In this document: piece after piece, positions 55,356 to 64,000 of the stretch
Layout of the letters: every line of letters begins with the position of its first letter
Numbering within the stretch: position 1 is the stretch's first letter
Source: Shewanella sp. OPT22
Lineage (GTDB): Bacteria; Pseudomonadota; Gammaproteobacteria; Enterobacterales; Shewanellaceae
Assembly (NCBI RefSeq): GCF_004168585.1
Contig: NZ_PGVH01000040.1
Span: 269,972 to 333,971, forward strand
Length of the DNA: 64,000 nucleotides
Direction: 5' to 3'
Notes under the pieces: model-generated
What the model was told of the DNA's origin: nothing
Seen by the model: only the letters and a program-made list of their open reading frames with translations
Databases searched by the model: none
Translations under genes and position numbers: made by a program

Positions 55356-55973
55356 TTATTTCCCTTGGTTTAATGTAAAGTCTAAACGAATCTTCAAACC
55401 TTCACGCTTTTTAGGCTTACCATCAACAATTTGCGGCTTGTACTTCCACTTTTTCAGTGTTCGACGTGCTGACTTGTTAAAGATACGCTTTGGCTTAGCC
55501 TCAATAACTTTAACATCTTCAACGCCACCGGCCGTATTGATAGAGAAGCTTAAAATTACATAACCTTCTTTACCGTCACGTGCCGCTTGAGGTGGATACT
55601 CTAGAGCTGTACGAACAATCGGAGTTACATCACCGTCACGTGTCATCATGTTGCCGAGTTTAAAACCACCGCGAGATGCACTTGTATTCACACCGTTTGG
55701 GTTAAAGTTTAAACTCGTGTCAATGCTTGACGACGTGTCAGGTGGTGGTAACTCAGGTTTAGGTGGCTGCTCAGGCGGAGTAGGTGGCTTAGGTTTAACC
55801 CTTTGCTTTTCCTGTACCGATGCGTCCTGACGCTCCATGCTGATCTGAATCTGAGGAGATTCTGTTTTCTCAGCGTGACGGCCTGCGCCGCCACCAACTA
55901 AGAATGCCATGAAGACAAACAGGGCAAAGGTAACAGCACCACCAATTATGACTGATACTATTCCTCTGAACAT
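55356..55973 (-). CDS. tonB: TonB2-type energy transducer
   Basis: The 205 residues have one N-terminal membrane helix (about 5-27), a short Pro/Lys-rich spacer (KPKPPTPPEQPPKPELPPP) and a C-terminal TonB domain (about 115-205, ALEYPPQAARDGKEGYVILS, RTLKKWKYKPQIVDGKP). The short spacer is typical of TonB2 proteins, as opposed to TonB1. It carries proton-motive force to outer-membrane receptors. It lies three bases after exbD. Confidence 0.93.
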   Translation of the reverse strand: MFRGIVSVIIGGAVTFALFVFMAFLVGGGAGRHAEKTESPQIQISMERQDASVQEKQRVKPKPPTPPEQPPKPELPPPDTSSSIDTSLNFNPNGVNTSASRGGFKLGNMMTRDGDVTPIVRTALEYPPQAARDGKEGYVILSFSINTAGGVEDVKVIEAKPKRIFNKSARRTLKKWKYKPQIVDGKPKKREGLKIRLDFTLNQGK

Positions 55974-55976
55974 ATA

Positions 55977-56381
55977 TTAATCCTTCCCTGCTGATACAAA
56001 CACTTTGTCAACACCCGCTTTCTTAACACTGTCAAGAATCTTAACAACAATGCCATGTTCTGCGGCTTTATCAGCCTCGATCATCACAGCTGCATCAGGT
56101 GTTTCTGCCAGCATACGTTCAACGTTTGCTGTAACACGTTCGATATCGACGTTACGGTTTTCCATTTTAACTACGCCCGTCTTGCTTACACCAATAAAGA
56201 TGTTAGAAGAAGGCTGGCTCGGAGCCGTACTCGCTTCAGGTTTTTCATAATCAAGACCAGAAGGCTTGATAAATGATGTTGTCACGATGAAGAAAATCAG
56301 CATGATAAATACGATGTCGAGCATCGGAGTCATATCAATTTGCGCTTCATCTTCAACGCTTGAATGCTTTTTACGTGCCAT
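55977..56381 (-). CDS. exbD: ExbD, proton-channel subunit
   Basis: The 134 residues have a single membrane helix with the essential Asp in MTPMLDIVFIMLIFFIVT, then a periplasmic domain (AVMIEADKAAEHGIVVKILD). ATG at 56381 with GAGAG upstream is preferred to the in-frame TTG at 56387. It sits between exbB and tonB. Confidence 0.94.
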   Translation of the reverse strand: MARKKHSSVEDEAQIDMTPMLDIVFIMLIFFIVTTSFIKPSGLDYEKPEASTAPSQPSSNIFIGVSKTGVVKMENRNVDIERVTANVERMLAETPDAAVMIEADKAAEHGIVVKILDSVKKAGVDKVFVSAGKD

Positions 56382-56394
56382 ATTCAATCTCTCT

Positions 56395-56922
56395 CTAATG
56401 GTGTGGCAAGCTATCTTTTAGCTTCTCAATGCTGATTTTCATTTTTGCGTCTAAACGTGTGCTAAAAAACACACCCGATAACGCTGCAACCATTCCTGCC
56501 ATTGTCGGCATGGTTGCCATTGAAATACCAGCTGCCATCATACGAGCGTTACCCGTACCATGTACTGCCATCACATCGAATACTGTAATCATCCCGGTTA
56601 CTGTACCCAGTAGACCAATCATTGGACATACTGCTACCAGTGTTTTGATGATAAGCATTCCCGCATGTAGTTCTTGTTTGGCTTGGGATACCCAAGCTTC
56701 ACGAATGCGATGTGCGTACCAAGAGGTTGAATCCTCTCTCTTTTCCCAAGCTTCGATTACTGCTTTATGTTTCGCTGGTGATACCCAATTTAGATACCAG
56801 TAGCGTTCAAGCATTAACACCCACATTAGAAATAGTACGCCCGCAACCAACCAAAGGACATCGCCTCCGGCGGCCATGAAGCCCCTGACGGAATCCCAGA
56901 CGTCCATCAGGAATAGCATCAT
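56395..56922 (-). CDS. exbB: ExbB-type channel subunit (short form)
   Basis: The 175 residues of the MotA/TolQ/ExbB family have three membrane helices and the signature VCPMIGLLGTVTGMITVFD. Forms the TonB-energising channel with ExbD. The start overlaps the stop of ttpC by one base (TAATG), indicating coupling. Confidence 0.93.
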   Translation of the reverse strand: MMLFLMDVWDSVRGFMAAGGDVLWLVAGVLFLMWVLMLERYWYLNWVSPAKHKAVIEAWEKREDSTSWYAHRIREAWVSQAKQELHAGMLIIKTLVAVCPMIGLLGTVTGMITVFDVMAVHGTGNARMMAAGISMATMPTMAGMVAALSGVFFSTRLDAKMKISIEKLKDSLPHH

Positions 56923-58277
56923 TAGTCTGCCCTCTTCTCAGCATGTGCAGCAATAATACCTGCACTTTGCTCTTCAAGAACTTGTACAACTGATTTGCTC
57001 TTAGCTGTAACGATTGCATGTAAAAGCATTAGAGGTAGTGCAGCAATCAAGCCTTGTACTGTTGTAATCAATGCCATTGAAATACCACCAGCCATCAGTT
57101 TTGGATCGCCCGTACCGAACAACTGAATGCTTTGGAAGGTTGCAATCATACCCGTTACAGTACCAAGTAGACCCATCATAGGTGCGATAGCTGCGAATAC
57201 TTTGATGATTGAAATACCGCTTTCTAAGCTAGGCGTTTCTTTTAGGATTGCTTCATCAAGTTTCAGTTCAAGAGTTTCAACATCAGCATTCTTGTTATCA
57301 TGGTAAGCCTTAAGTACGCGACCTAATGGGTTGTTACCTGGGTTTTCAAGGTTCTTACGTTGAGCCTTAACTTTAGCACCAGTACTATACAAAGTTACTA
57401 ACTTGTAAAGTGCAATTAAAGCACCAACAGCAAGAAGGATAATAATGATGTAACCAATTGGACCACCTGCTTCGATACGATCTTCAATTGATGCTTTCTG
57501 AGTGAAAACGTTTAGAAGAGCACCACGAGCAGGGTCAACGAACAATTTAGTAAAACCAGAAGTTGTGCCTAAAAAGTTTTTAACGCTTGATTCTTGATCA
57601 CTACCTGGCTGTTGACCTAATTGCTGAATTAAACCTAATGTGTCGTTATAAACAACATATTGATTGTCAGCTAATAAGTTAAATGGACCAACACGCGTTA
57701 CTTTGGTGTTTTTCACATTACCATCAATGCTGGTTACGTCTGCATTAAAGCTAACGATTTTGCCTTGCTGAACCATTTCGAAAAGCTGAGCTTCCCAGAA
57801 TTTTTCAAGCTCATTGATTTTTGGTAACTGCTTACGCGCACCCAATTCAGCGATAAACTTTTCACGGCCAGGGTATTGTGCAGTAATGTTCGAAGAACCA
57901 AGTTTACCAGCGAAATCACCGGCTTCACCTTTAACAACACCAAACATTTCACCCAAGTCGCCTTGAGCAGAGATTAGGTCAGCTTCTAACTGTGCTGTTT
58001 TACGCTCATTATCTAGAAAGCGTTGGTTTAAATCTTTACCACGTTGCTTCTCATTAGCTAAAGCACGTTTTTCGCGTTTAACTAGTGAGGCTTTATCTGA
58101 GCGTTCAGCACGAAATTCAGCTTCACGCTTCTTGTTTACTTTACCTTTTGCAGCACGGTCAGTTTGAACTTGCTTAAGTAGCTGATCAACTGAAGTCGGT
58201 GCATCAGCAGCAATTGCCATGCCTGCTGATAGCGAAAAGGTAGCTGCTAGTAGTGCAGATGTAATTAACTTTTTCAT
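56922..58277 (-). CDS. ttpC: TtpC-like protein: ExbB domain with periplasmic coiled coil
   Basis: The 451 residues begin with a signal peptide (MKKLITSALLAATFSLSAGMAIAA). A charged coiled coil follows (about 30-115) and a periplasmic domain to about 265. The C-terminal ExbB/TolQ core (about 270-445) has IAPMMGLLGTVTGMIATFQ. TtpC is the fourth component needed by TonB2 systems in Vibrio (family knowledge). Coupled to exbB downstream and to the DUF3450 gene upstream by one-base overlaps. Confidence 0.9.
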   Translation of the reverse strand: MKKLITSALLAATFSLSAGMAIAADAPTSVDQLLKQVQTDRAAKGKVNKKREAEFRAERSDKASLVKREKRALANEKQRGKDLNQRFLDNERKTAQLEADLISAQGDLGEMFGVVKGEAGDFAGKLGSSNITAQYPGREKFIAELGARKQLPKINELEKFWEAQLFEMVQQGKIVSFNADVTSIDGNVKNTKVTRVGPFNLLADNQYVVYNDTLGLIQQLGQQPGSDQESSVKNFLGTTSGFTKLFVDPARGALLNVFTQKASIEDRIEAGGPIGYIIIILLAVGALIALYKLVTLYSTGAKVKAQRKNLENPGNNPLGRVLKAYHDNKNADVETLELKLDEAILKETPSLESGISIIKVFAAIAPMMGLLGTVTGMIATFQSIQLFGTGDPKLMAGGISMALITTVQGLIAALPLMLLHAIVTAKSKSVVQVLEEQSAGIIAAHAEKRAD

Positions 58278-59059
58278 TATTGAGCAGCCTCCGCAGCAGG
58301 GATTGGTAGAGCAAACATATCAGGTGCAGCTTGGCCACGTGCCTGGCGGATAGCTTTTGTTACTTGACGGATATAACCATCATCTAACGCATCCCACGTT
58401 TTAGTATCTTTGTTATAACGCCATGCTTGCTTTTGATCTAAGCTTTCTGCTACTAGAGCAATACGACCGAACTGAAGCATATCAACTAATACTTCTTTAC
58501 CATTTAGGTTAAGTTTAGCTTCATAGGCATTTGTACTTGTACCGTACTCACGCTCGATGCTGTATGCATCAAGAATTAGACGGAATTTTTCAGCCAATGT
58601 AACTTCAGCAGAATTTAGAAGGTTTCTTAGATGCTTAACACGATCAGTACGTGTTTTCATGTTGAATGGAAGATCTAGTTTGATAAAGTTATCAAGAGAG
58701 TCAACCATTTTGAACATTAGAGGAACTACGCCTTGACGCAGTGCATCAACGCCATCGATGTCAGCTTGAATGCTGCGCATTGTTGTTTCTTGATCTGCAA
58801 CTAATTTTGCTACGTAGTCATTGTATGCTTTCAATGACTCACGCTCACCTGCAACTTGGTCATACTCAATTAGCATGTCCTGTGCTTGGTCAAAATATTT
58901 ATTTACTTTTGCTTGTGAAGCTTTTGCTTCAGTAAAGATTTTTCCGTCTGCTTTTTGAGCGTCAGAAAGAGGATCAGCGGCTACTAGGTTGCTGCTTGCT
59001 AATGCAAACAAACCAACCATAGCAGTAGCGATTTTCGTTCTATTGCTTACCTTGGACAT
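58277..59059 (-). CDS. DUF3450 periplasmic protein, first gene of the TonB2-type operon
   Basis: The 260 residues comprise a signal peptide (about 1-28) and a long helical coiled coil (KASQAKVNKYFDQAQDML to about 110). A conserved part follows, with MFKMVDSLDNFIKLDLPF and RLILDAYSIEREYGTSTNAY. DUF3450 genes consistently precede ttpC-exbB-exbD-tonB in Shewanella and Vibrio relatives; the role is not established. ATG at 59059 is preferred over a TTG at 59068. The stop overlaps the ttpC start. Confidence 0.88.
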   Translation of the reverse strand: MSKVSNRTKIATAMVGLFALASSNLVAADPLSDAQKADGKIFTEAKASQAKVNKYFDQAQDMLIEYDQVAGERESLKAYNDYVAKLVADQETTMRSIQADIDGVDALRQGVVPLMFKMVDSLDNFIKLDLPFNMKTRTDRVKHLRNLLNSAEVTLAEKFRLILDAYSIEREYGTSTNAYEAKLNLNGKEVLVDMLQFGRIALVAESLDQKQAWRYNKDTKTWDALDDGYIRQVTKAIRQARGQAAPDMFALPIPAAEAAQ

Positions 59060-59221
59060 AGTTCCCAACCAATTTGAAGTGAATTAAAAAGTGTTAACTT
59101 ACTGACAATGAAGTGTTACTTCAACTAAAAGTCACCTCAGTTCACGTAAGTACATCTTTCTTTTGTGATTGTTTTTATTTTCCCTTTTCTATGCGTTCTT
59201 TGGCATAGACCCGAGGGCATG

Positions 59222-59278
59222 ATTCCACAAAACATTGACCAGTGTCAATAACTCTGTGTCACTAATCTAAAGTGGAAT
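59222..59278. promoter_or_regulatory. nested inverted repeats upstream of the DUF3450-TonB operon
   Basis: The outer pair is ATTCCAC (59222-59228) with GTGGAAT (59272-59278). The inner palindrome is ATTGAC-CAGT-GTCAAT (59234-59249). The inner site has the form TTGAC-N4-GTCAA, close to the FNR/EtrA consensus TTGAT-N4-ATCAA. It lies 175-190 bases before the operon start. Regulator identity is only a suggestion. Confidence 0.45.
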
Positions 59279-59304
59279 GACAAGTTGTTATATTTACAAC
59301 CAAC

Positions 59305-59332
59305 AAAAAAGCCACTGCAATTATGCAGTGGC
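59305..59332 (-). terminator. terminator of the TonB-dependent receptor gene
   Basis: GCCACTGCA (59311-59319) pairs perfectly with TGCAGTGGC (59324-59332). On the minus strand the stem is followed by six Ts, so the receptor is a separate transcription unit from the TonB operon. Confidence 0.9.
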
Positions 59333-59357
59333 TTTATATCGGGTAATTAACTGGTTA

Positions 59358-62252
59358 TTAGTAGTTAATTGTAACACCCATGTATACGTAACGACCTAGT
59401 GCATCAACAACACCTGGGAACGTGTTACCGTTACCTGAACCAGATGGTGCATTGCCAATAACTTGCGGCTCTTTATCCAGTACATTGTTCACACCAAAGT
59501 ACAGATTAGTAGACTCAGTCGCCTGCCAGTTACCTGATAAGTCTAAGTAGCTCGTAGCACCGAATTCATCACCTTCAGAACCATCTGAAGTTAATTCATC
59601 AGTTGCGCTGTTGTATCTCCAACGTGCTGTTAGGTCCATGTCAAACTCGGTTGACCAAACTGCCGAGAATACGCTACGGAATTCAGGAGATGGAGCGCCA
59701 CAAGTACTGCGGTTCCATTTACCCTCACACTCAATTACGTCTGCACCTGTGTATGGCTCATACTCATAACTTGTTAAGTATGTACCAATTAAGTTAAAGC
59801 GAACATCACCAGCACCAGTTTCAAGCTTATAGTTAGCATCGAAATCAACACCACTTGTAGAGAAGCTACCAGTGTTAATTAAGGTAGATATTACTCGACC
59901 TGAGCTATCATTTGAACCAACCCAAAGATCCCCTGTATCCGCACGACGTTGAACAAAGTCACAAAGTGAATCATCACCTTTTGCACAACGCTCAACGATG
60001 TCAGCAGCACCAATAGAACCAATTGCATCTTCGATATCGATGTCATAGTAATCAAGTGCAATAGAGAAACCATCTAAGAAGGTAGGAGTAAATACGATAC
60101 CAGCAGAAACAGTTGTTGAAGTTTCAGGGTCTAGCTCTGGGTTACCACCACCAAACTGGTTATATTGACCTGCAGGGCTTGTTGCAATGCTGCCGTATTG
60201 TGCAGCTGTTACACCAGTACGCTGACACTCAGCTAATGTGAATGATGGGTTTGCACCAGCACATGGGTCATTCGCCCAGTTAAATAGCGATAGACTTTGT
60301 GATCCAAATAGCTCACCGATGTTTGGCGCACGAACAGCTTGTTGTAGGCTAGAACGAACACGAACGTCATCGTTAATCTTCCAGTTTAGGCCAAGCTTGT
60401 AAGTGTCAGTTTGGTTGCCCGTCGAGTAATCAGAATAACGATATGCACCTTCAAACTTTAGCTCTTCAGCAAATGCTTTTTCTTCAAGTAGTGGTAATTC
60501 AAATTCAACGAAAACGTCAATAACATTGTATTTACCGCTAAGTGCAGTTGTTGCACCACCTTGACCAGCACCATCACCTGATGTGAAGCCTTGATCTGGT
60601 TCGAAGTTCATTGATTCTTGACGATATTCAACACCAGCAGCGAATAGCATACCAGTTGTTGTACCTGGGATCATAAAGCCAGCGTCAGTTAAATCACCTT
60701 GTACAAGTGCACTTAATTGTGAAGATTCTGTATCACCACGTGCATATAAAGGCTTAACTAAGTAATCAAGCGCTTCTTGAGTTACACCGTCTGTTTCAAA
60801 AAGATTCCAAGGTACACAGTTTGGATCTGTACCGTCTAATGCCGATTTACAAACCGCTTCACCAGAATCCGGATCAGTAACAACATTTAATGAACGGGCA
60901 ATATGTGCATTAGAAAGTTCATTACGGTAAGTTTGAATATATGCTGTGGTACCGAAGTTTGCGAATACATCATACGACCAGTTATCGTTGATTTCACCTT
61001 TCACACCGAATACACCGCGGTATTGAGTGTGACGCAAATCATCTTGACGTGGACCACCTTCAACATTACGACGACCGATGAACACAGCTACATCATCTTC
61101 ACGAGTTTTACCATTTTGAGTACATAGCGCATCAAACTGCTGATCTGAAAGAAGTGGGTTATCACAATTCAGAGAACTTGTAGAGAAGAAGTTACCAGAT
61201 GGTGCAATCTGAGCGACTGTACGGTCATCCATGAACATTAATTCAGTGTAAAGAGTCGCATGATCGTTTAGCTCATAATGACCAGTCACACCAAAGTTCT
61301 TTCTTTCGTCTGGACGTTGGAAGTAGTTCAGTGGACCGTAGTTATAAAGCAGGCCATCACGGTCGACAAACTCATTGCCTTGAACCGTGTAGTCAAAACC
61401 GCCTGCGAAGTCAGTAAAACGACCTGTTGGGATAGTACTTGAACCACCACATACGAAACCGTCTGTCTCATTACCAAATAATGCACAATTTGAATAATCA
61501 CGATTGTCTTGAGTGATTGCTTTAATATTACGGTATGTTGCGTATGCCGTTACGTTACCCTTGCCATCAGCAAAGTTTCCACCTAATAGGAATGAAAAAT
61601 CAGACGTTTGGCCGTCAACTTCTCGACCATCAGATACGTCGAAGCCACGGTCTTTTACAATACCTTGTAGCTTTTTATTATCATTGCTATGTTGAGCAAA
61701 CGCATATTGATAATCAAACTGGAAGCCTTCGAAATCTTTCTTAAGGATAAAGTTAACAACACCGCCAATTGCATCCGCACCGTATGAAGCTGATGAACCA
61801 CCAGTTAATACTTCAACACGCTCAATCATATTAACTGGAATGGCGTTCAAATCTGCTACTGATGAACCACCAACTGTACCTGCAGGTACACGGCGACCAT
61901 TGATAAGAACTAGAGTACGAGCAGAGCCTACACCACGTAAATCGACTGTAGCTGTACCACTAGAACCGTTAGATACGGTTGAGTTTTGTGCAGCGAATAC
62001 TTGTGGTAAATCGTTTAAGAAATCTTCTACACGCGTAACACCCGTTGATTGAATTTCTTCAGCTGAAACTGAAAGAATAGGGCTGGTTGTTACGTTATTA
62101 ATTCTTTGTAGACGAGAACCGGTTACTTCGATTTTTTCGATTTCGTCATTATTTTCTTCTGCAGCAAATACAGGCGTCGATAATGCAGCTGTAGCAGCAC
62201 CACCGATTAATGCGAAGCGTACAGACTTGGCAAGAAAATTATTGTTAAGCAT
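59358..62252 (-). CDS. TonB-dependent outer-membrane receptor
   Basis: The 964 residues begin with a signal peptide ending TPVFAAEE, then IEKIEVTGSRL, a plug domain (about 50-165, STVSNGSSGTATVDLRGVG, RVEVLTGGSSASYGADAIGG), and a 22-strand barrel ending in a terminal aromatic (MGVTINY). It belongs to the large receptors common in Alteromonadales for sugars, peptides or other large ligands. Nothing marks it as a siderophore receptor, and no Fur box is seen upstream. Gene order suggests that the adjacent TtpC-ExbBD-TonB system energises it. Confidence 0.93.
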   Translation of the reverse strand: MLNNNFLAKSVRFALIGGAATAALSTPVFAAEENNDEIEKIEVTGSRLQRINNVTTSPILSVSAEEIQSTGVTRVEDFLNDLPQVFAAQNSTVSNGSSGTATVDLRGVGSARTLVLINGRRVPAGTVGGSSVADLNAIPVNMIERVEVLTGGSSASYGADAIGGVVNFILKKDFEGFQFDYQYAFAQHSNDNKKLQGIVKDRGFDVSDGREVDGQTSDFSFLLGGNFADGKGNVTAYATYRNIKAITQDNRDYSNCALFGNETDGFVCGGSSTIPTGRFTDFAGGFDYTVQGNEFVDRDGLLYNYGPLNYFQRPDERKNFGVTGHYELNDHATLYTELMFMDDRTVAQIAPSGNFFSTSSLNCDNPLLSDQQFDALCTQNGKTREDDVAVFIGRRNVEGGPRQDDLRHTQYRGVFGVKGEINDNWSYDVFANFGTTAYIQTYRNELSNAHIARSLNVVTDPDSGEAVCKSALDGTDPNCVPWNLFETDGVTQEALDYLVKPLYARGDTESSQLSALVQGDLTDAGFMIPGTTTGMLFAAGVEYRQESMNFEPDQGFTSGDGAGQGGATTALSGKYNVIDVFVEFELPLLEEKAFAEELKFEGAYRYSDYSTGNQTDTYKLGLNWKINDDVRVRSSLQQAVRAPNIGELFGSQSLSLFNWANDPCAGANPSFTLAECQRTGVTAAQYGSIATSPAGQYNQFGGGNPELDPETSTTVSAGIVFTPTFLDGFSIALDYYDIDIEDAIGSIGAADIVERCAKGDDSLCDFVQRRADTGDLWVGSNDSSGRVISTLINTGSFSTSGVDFDANYKLETGAGDVRFNLIGTYLTSYEYEPYTGADVIECEGKWNRSTCGAPSPEFRSVFSAVWSTEFDMDLTARWRYNSATDELTSDGSEGDEFGATSYLDLSGNWQATESTNLYFGVNNVLDKEPQVIGNAPSGSGNGNTFPGVVDALGRYVYMGVTINY

Positions 62253-62293
62253 TGTCTATCTCCCTGGACATTTTATGTCTTTTTATAATCAAT

Positions 62294-62311
62294 CTAAATG
62301 TAAACATTTAG
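62294..62311. promoter_or_regulatory. operator-like palindrome upstream of the receptor gene
   Basis: CTAAATGT-AA-ACATTTAG is a perfect 8+8 inverted repeat, 42-59 bases upstream of the receptor ATG, where a -10 region or leader would be. It does not match Fur, CRP or FNR consensus. A repressor site or a leader hairpin are both possible. Confidence 0.4.
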
Positions 62312-62505
62312 AAAGCTACTCCAACATAAAACACATTTTTGACATATGTTTTCATTGAATGACGCAATAAAATCACATTTGAAACATTTATTCAACATTA
62401 CTTAACAATTTATTTAATTATTACACTGAACAGTGTTTTTTATGCACTTTTAGATATGGTTAATACTTATTTAGAATATTACATAGGAAGGAGATTGATT
62501 CGCAT

Positions 62506-62530
62506 TACGACACATCCGTTCTGTGTCGTA
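62506..62530. terminator. hairpin behind the porin gene
   Basis: TACGACACA (62506-62514) pairs perfectly with TGTGTCGTA (62522-62530), 11 bases after the porin stop on the minus strand. There is no T-tract, so it is a likely 3'-end structure rather than a proven terminator. Confidence 0.5.
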
Positions 62531-62540
62531 TACTGTTCAT

Positions 62541-63719
62541 TTAAAAGATGTATTTAAATCCTGCTGCAACGCCGTCATCGTCATAAACAGACATTGCTTG
62601 TTCGTGTTGACCCTTGAAGTTACTTAAATCAGTTCGATTCTCAACATAAATTAACAATTGTGGATCATATTGATATTGTAAACTTGCAATAACATTTTTA
62701 CGTTCAAAATTATCGCCATTGTAGGCGCGTTGATATTCTTGCCCAGCGTTATAATCGTCATATTGAACATACACTCTAAAATTGTTATCAAAAAGATAAG
62801 AAAATGAAGATTCTAATCCTTTCGTTTCAGGTAACAGTCTGCCAATGTTATCGACATCATGATTGTGGCCGATACTGTAGTTGGCTGCTGCAAAAAATCC
62901 AGGTTTAAGCCAACTGCCAAACACCACACCTCCACCATAGATATCATCAACTTTATTAATTGATGCGCCATTTTGATTTGTTAAATCAAATTCTCCACGG
63001 TTATATCCTGCTGTGATGGTAAATAAAGGGTTGAACTTGTACCTTAAGCCGACACCGTATGTATTTCCATATTCAACAGAATACTTTTCTACGGGTGACT
63101 TTATATTGTGTGAGAATGGAAATGGATTTAAGTCAGCCATAGAAAACTTGTCGTTCATCACTTGCATTTGTAATGCAACACTTAGGCCGCCGAACTGGTT
63201 ACGATATTGAATCGCTTGCTCGGCTCTTCCAACACCATTAACATTACCATCGTTTAAGTAAGTATTTGAGCCTGCGGCGTTACCGTCCCAAACGGCTCCA
63301 TTATCGGTATCTTGGACGACATCAAACCAGGCTCCATATAATTTACCGAATGCTAAACTGCCGTATTTGGGATGCTTGAATCCGACATAGCTTTCTCTGT
63401 TATAGAAAAAGTCACTGTTCTGTTTTTCTACTAGGCTATCGTTATTGAAAGCAATTTGGTTATCACCAACAATATTCACTCCCCACTCGAACGAACCAAA
63501 TAGGGTTAAGTCGTCTTTTAATTTGTGTGTTGCATCAAGGTGCACTCTTGAGCCAGCACTGACTAAATGGGTTTCATTATTGGTATTGACAACAGCAACA
63601 CCAAAAATGCCTTTGCCATCAATCGTATTATTCTTGTCTTTTAGGAGTGATACCGCGGATGCAGAAATTGGATGTAAAATGGCCATAACGGCTGTCGCGA
63701 TTATTGCGGCTTGCTTCAT
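62541..63719 (-). CDS. general Gram-negative porin
   Basis: The 392 residues start with a signal peptide (MKQAAIIATAVMAILHPISASA). A 16-strand barrel pattern follows, with FGSFEWGVNI, YVGFKHPKYGSLAFGKLYG (typical porin segment), SYLFDNNFRVYVQYDDY and a terminal Phe (GVAAGFKYIF) for BAM recognition. A trimeric channel for small hydrophilic solutes. ATG at 63719 with AAGGTGAG is preferred to a GTG three codons up. Porin mRNAs are usual targets of MicA-type RNAs. Confidence 0.9.
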   Translation of the reverse strand: MKQAAIIATAVMAILHPISASAVSLLKDKNNTIDGKGIFGVAVVNTNNETHLVSAGSRVHLDATHKLKDDLTLFGSFEWGVNIVGDNQIAFNNDSLVEKQNSDFFYNRESYVGFKHPKYGSLAFGKLYGAWFDVVQDTDNGAVWDGNAAGSNTYLNDGNVNGVGRAEQAIQYRNQFGGLSVALQMQVMNDKFSMADLNPFPFSHNIKSPVEKYSVEYGNTYGVGLRYKFNPLFTITAGYNRGEFDLTNQNGASINKVDDIYGGGVVFGSWLKPGFFAAANYSIGHNHDVDNIGRLLPETKGLESSFSYLFDNNFRVYVQYDDYNAGQEYQRAYNGDNFERKNVIASLQYQYDPQLLIYVENRTDLSNFKGQHEQAMSVYDDDGVAAGFKYIF

Positions 63720-63848
63720 TCTTCTCACCTTATTTGATTCGTTATATTTCTCCTTTTTGTTTTATAGTACTTCCAATTAACTATTAATTAACCTAAATCA
63801 GTAGGTTAGTACAAGCTAAAATCAATTAAAGATAGTTAATGTTTTAGA

Positions 63849-64000
63849 CTAAAACATCGACAATTGTCCAGTCGACGCAGAATTGAGATCTTCACCCGTT
63901 ATATCAAATAAAGATTCAGCAATTGGCATAATTTGTTTTTCTATATAATAGTCGTAATCTATTTCAGCATTTCGATACAAAATAGACTGTGGCCCATGTA
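63849..64000 (-). CDS. polB: DNA polymerase II, C-terminal end (cut by the window edge)
   Basis: The last 49 codons plus stop of a leftward gene that starts beyond the window. The visible product includes IDYDYYIEKQIMPIAESLF and ends SASTGQLSMF. This matches the C-terminus of E. coli PolB (pattern DYxHYLxxQLxPVAE...TGQLGLF), the SOS-inducible family B polymerase; the final QLxxF is the beta-clamp-binding motif. Confidence 0.85.
   Translation of the reverse strand, partial: HGPQSILYRNAEIDYDYYIEKQIMPIAESLFDITGEDLNSASTGQLSMF

Noticed and set aside
59069..59357. Fur box search before the TonB operon and the receptor
   Set aside because: No match to GATAATGATAATCATTATC-type sites was seen in either upstream region.

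Overview
The window reads as chromosome of an AT-rich marine gammaproteobacterium of the order Alteromonadales. The Shewanellaceae fit best, on four grounds: the gene order pfaE-pfaR-pfaABCD for long-chain polyunsaturated fatty acids; motY beside rnt; a DUF3450/TtpC/ExbB/ExbD/TonB/TPR operon behind a large TonB-dependent receptor; and tRNA-Lys genes behind ybgC-tolQRAB-pal-cpoB. The large ankyrin protein and an orphan helical protein hint at a host-associated relative such as Parashewanella, but that is only an inference.

Layout: 1-310 holds three tandem identical tRNA-Lys(UUU) genes. 474-5643 is the Tol-Pal envelope operon, read leftward. 5644-6293 is gene-poor, with an orphan rightward terminator. 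6294-10544 encodes a 1416-residue ankyrin protein. 10581-17888 is housekeeping: motY, rnt, secF-secD-yajC, tgt, queA, with a REPIN-like element between tgt and yajC. 17955-20372 is accessory: two small ORFs, a membrane-anchored thioredoxin-like protein, and a HAD-like gene that may have lost its N-terminus to an in-frame stop. 20506-27385 holds rluA, dbpA, a GST (YfcG type), an RsmB-type methyltransferase, a 3-ketodihydrosphingosine-reductase-like SDR, a glutathione peroxidase and a minimal M9 (collagenase-type) peptidase. 27438-27785 appears to encode two tandem paralogous small RNAs with a core that resembles MicA; the first has a sigma-E-like promoter. 27784-32123 is an RND efflux pump with its lipoprotein adaptor. 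32436-50462 is the complete pfa cluster, with its own phosphopantetheinyl transferase and a regulator that looks like a domesticated transposase. 50778-53850 holds two unrecognised proteins. 54109-62252 is the TonB2-type energy-transduction operon and its receptor, followed by a porin and the 3' end of polB.

How the parts work together: PfaE activates the four ACP domains of PfaA; PfaA-PfaB-PfaC-PfaD then build EPA/DHA-type acyl chains under PfaR control. TtpC-ExbB-ExbD-TonB is expected to energise the neighbouring receptor. Tol-Pal, SecDF-YajC, the porin, the receptor and the putative sigma-E sRNAs all concern the envelope.

Most notable: the tandem MicA-like sRNA pair (27438-27785), the transposase-like architecture of PfaR, and a hairpin that could mask the ribosome binding site of the M9 peptidase gene.
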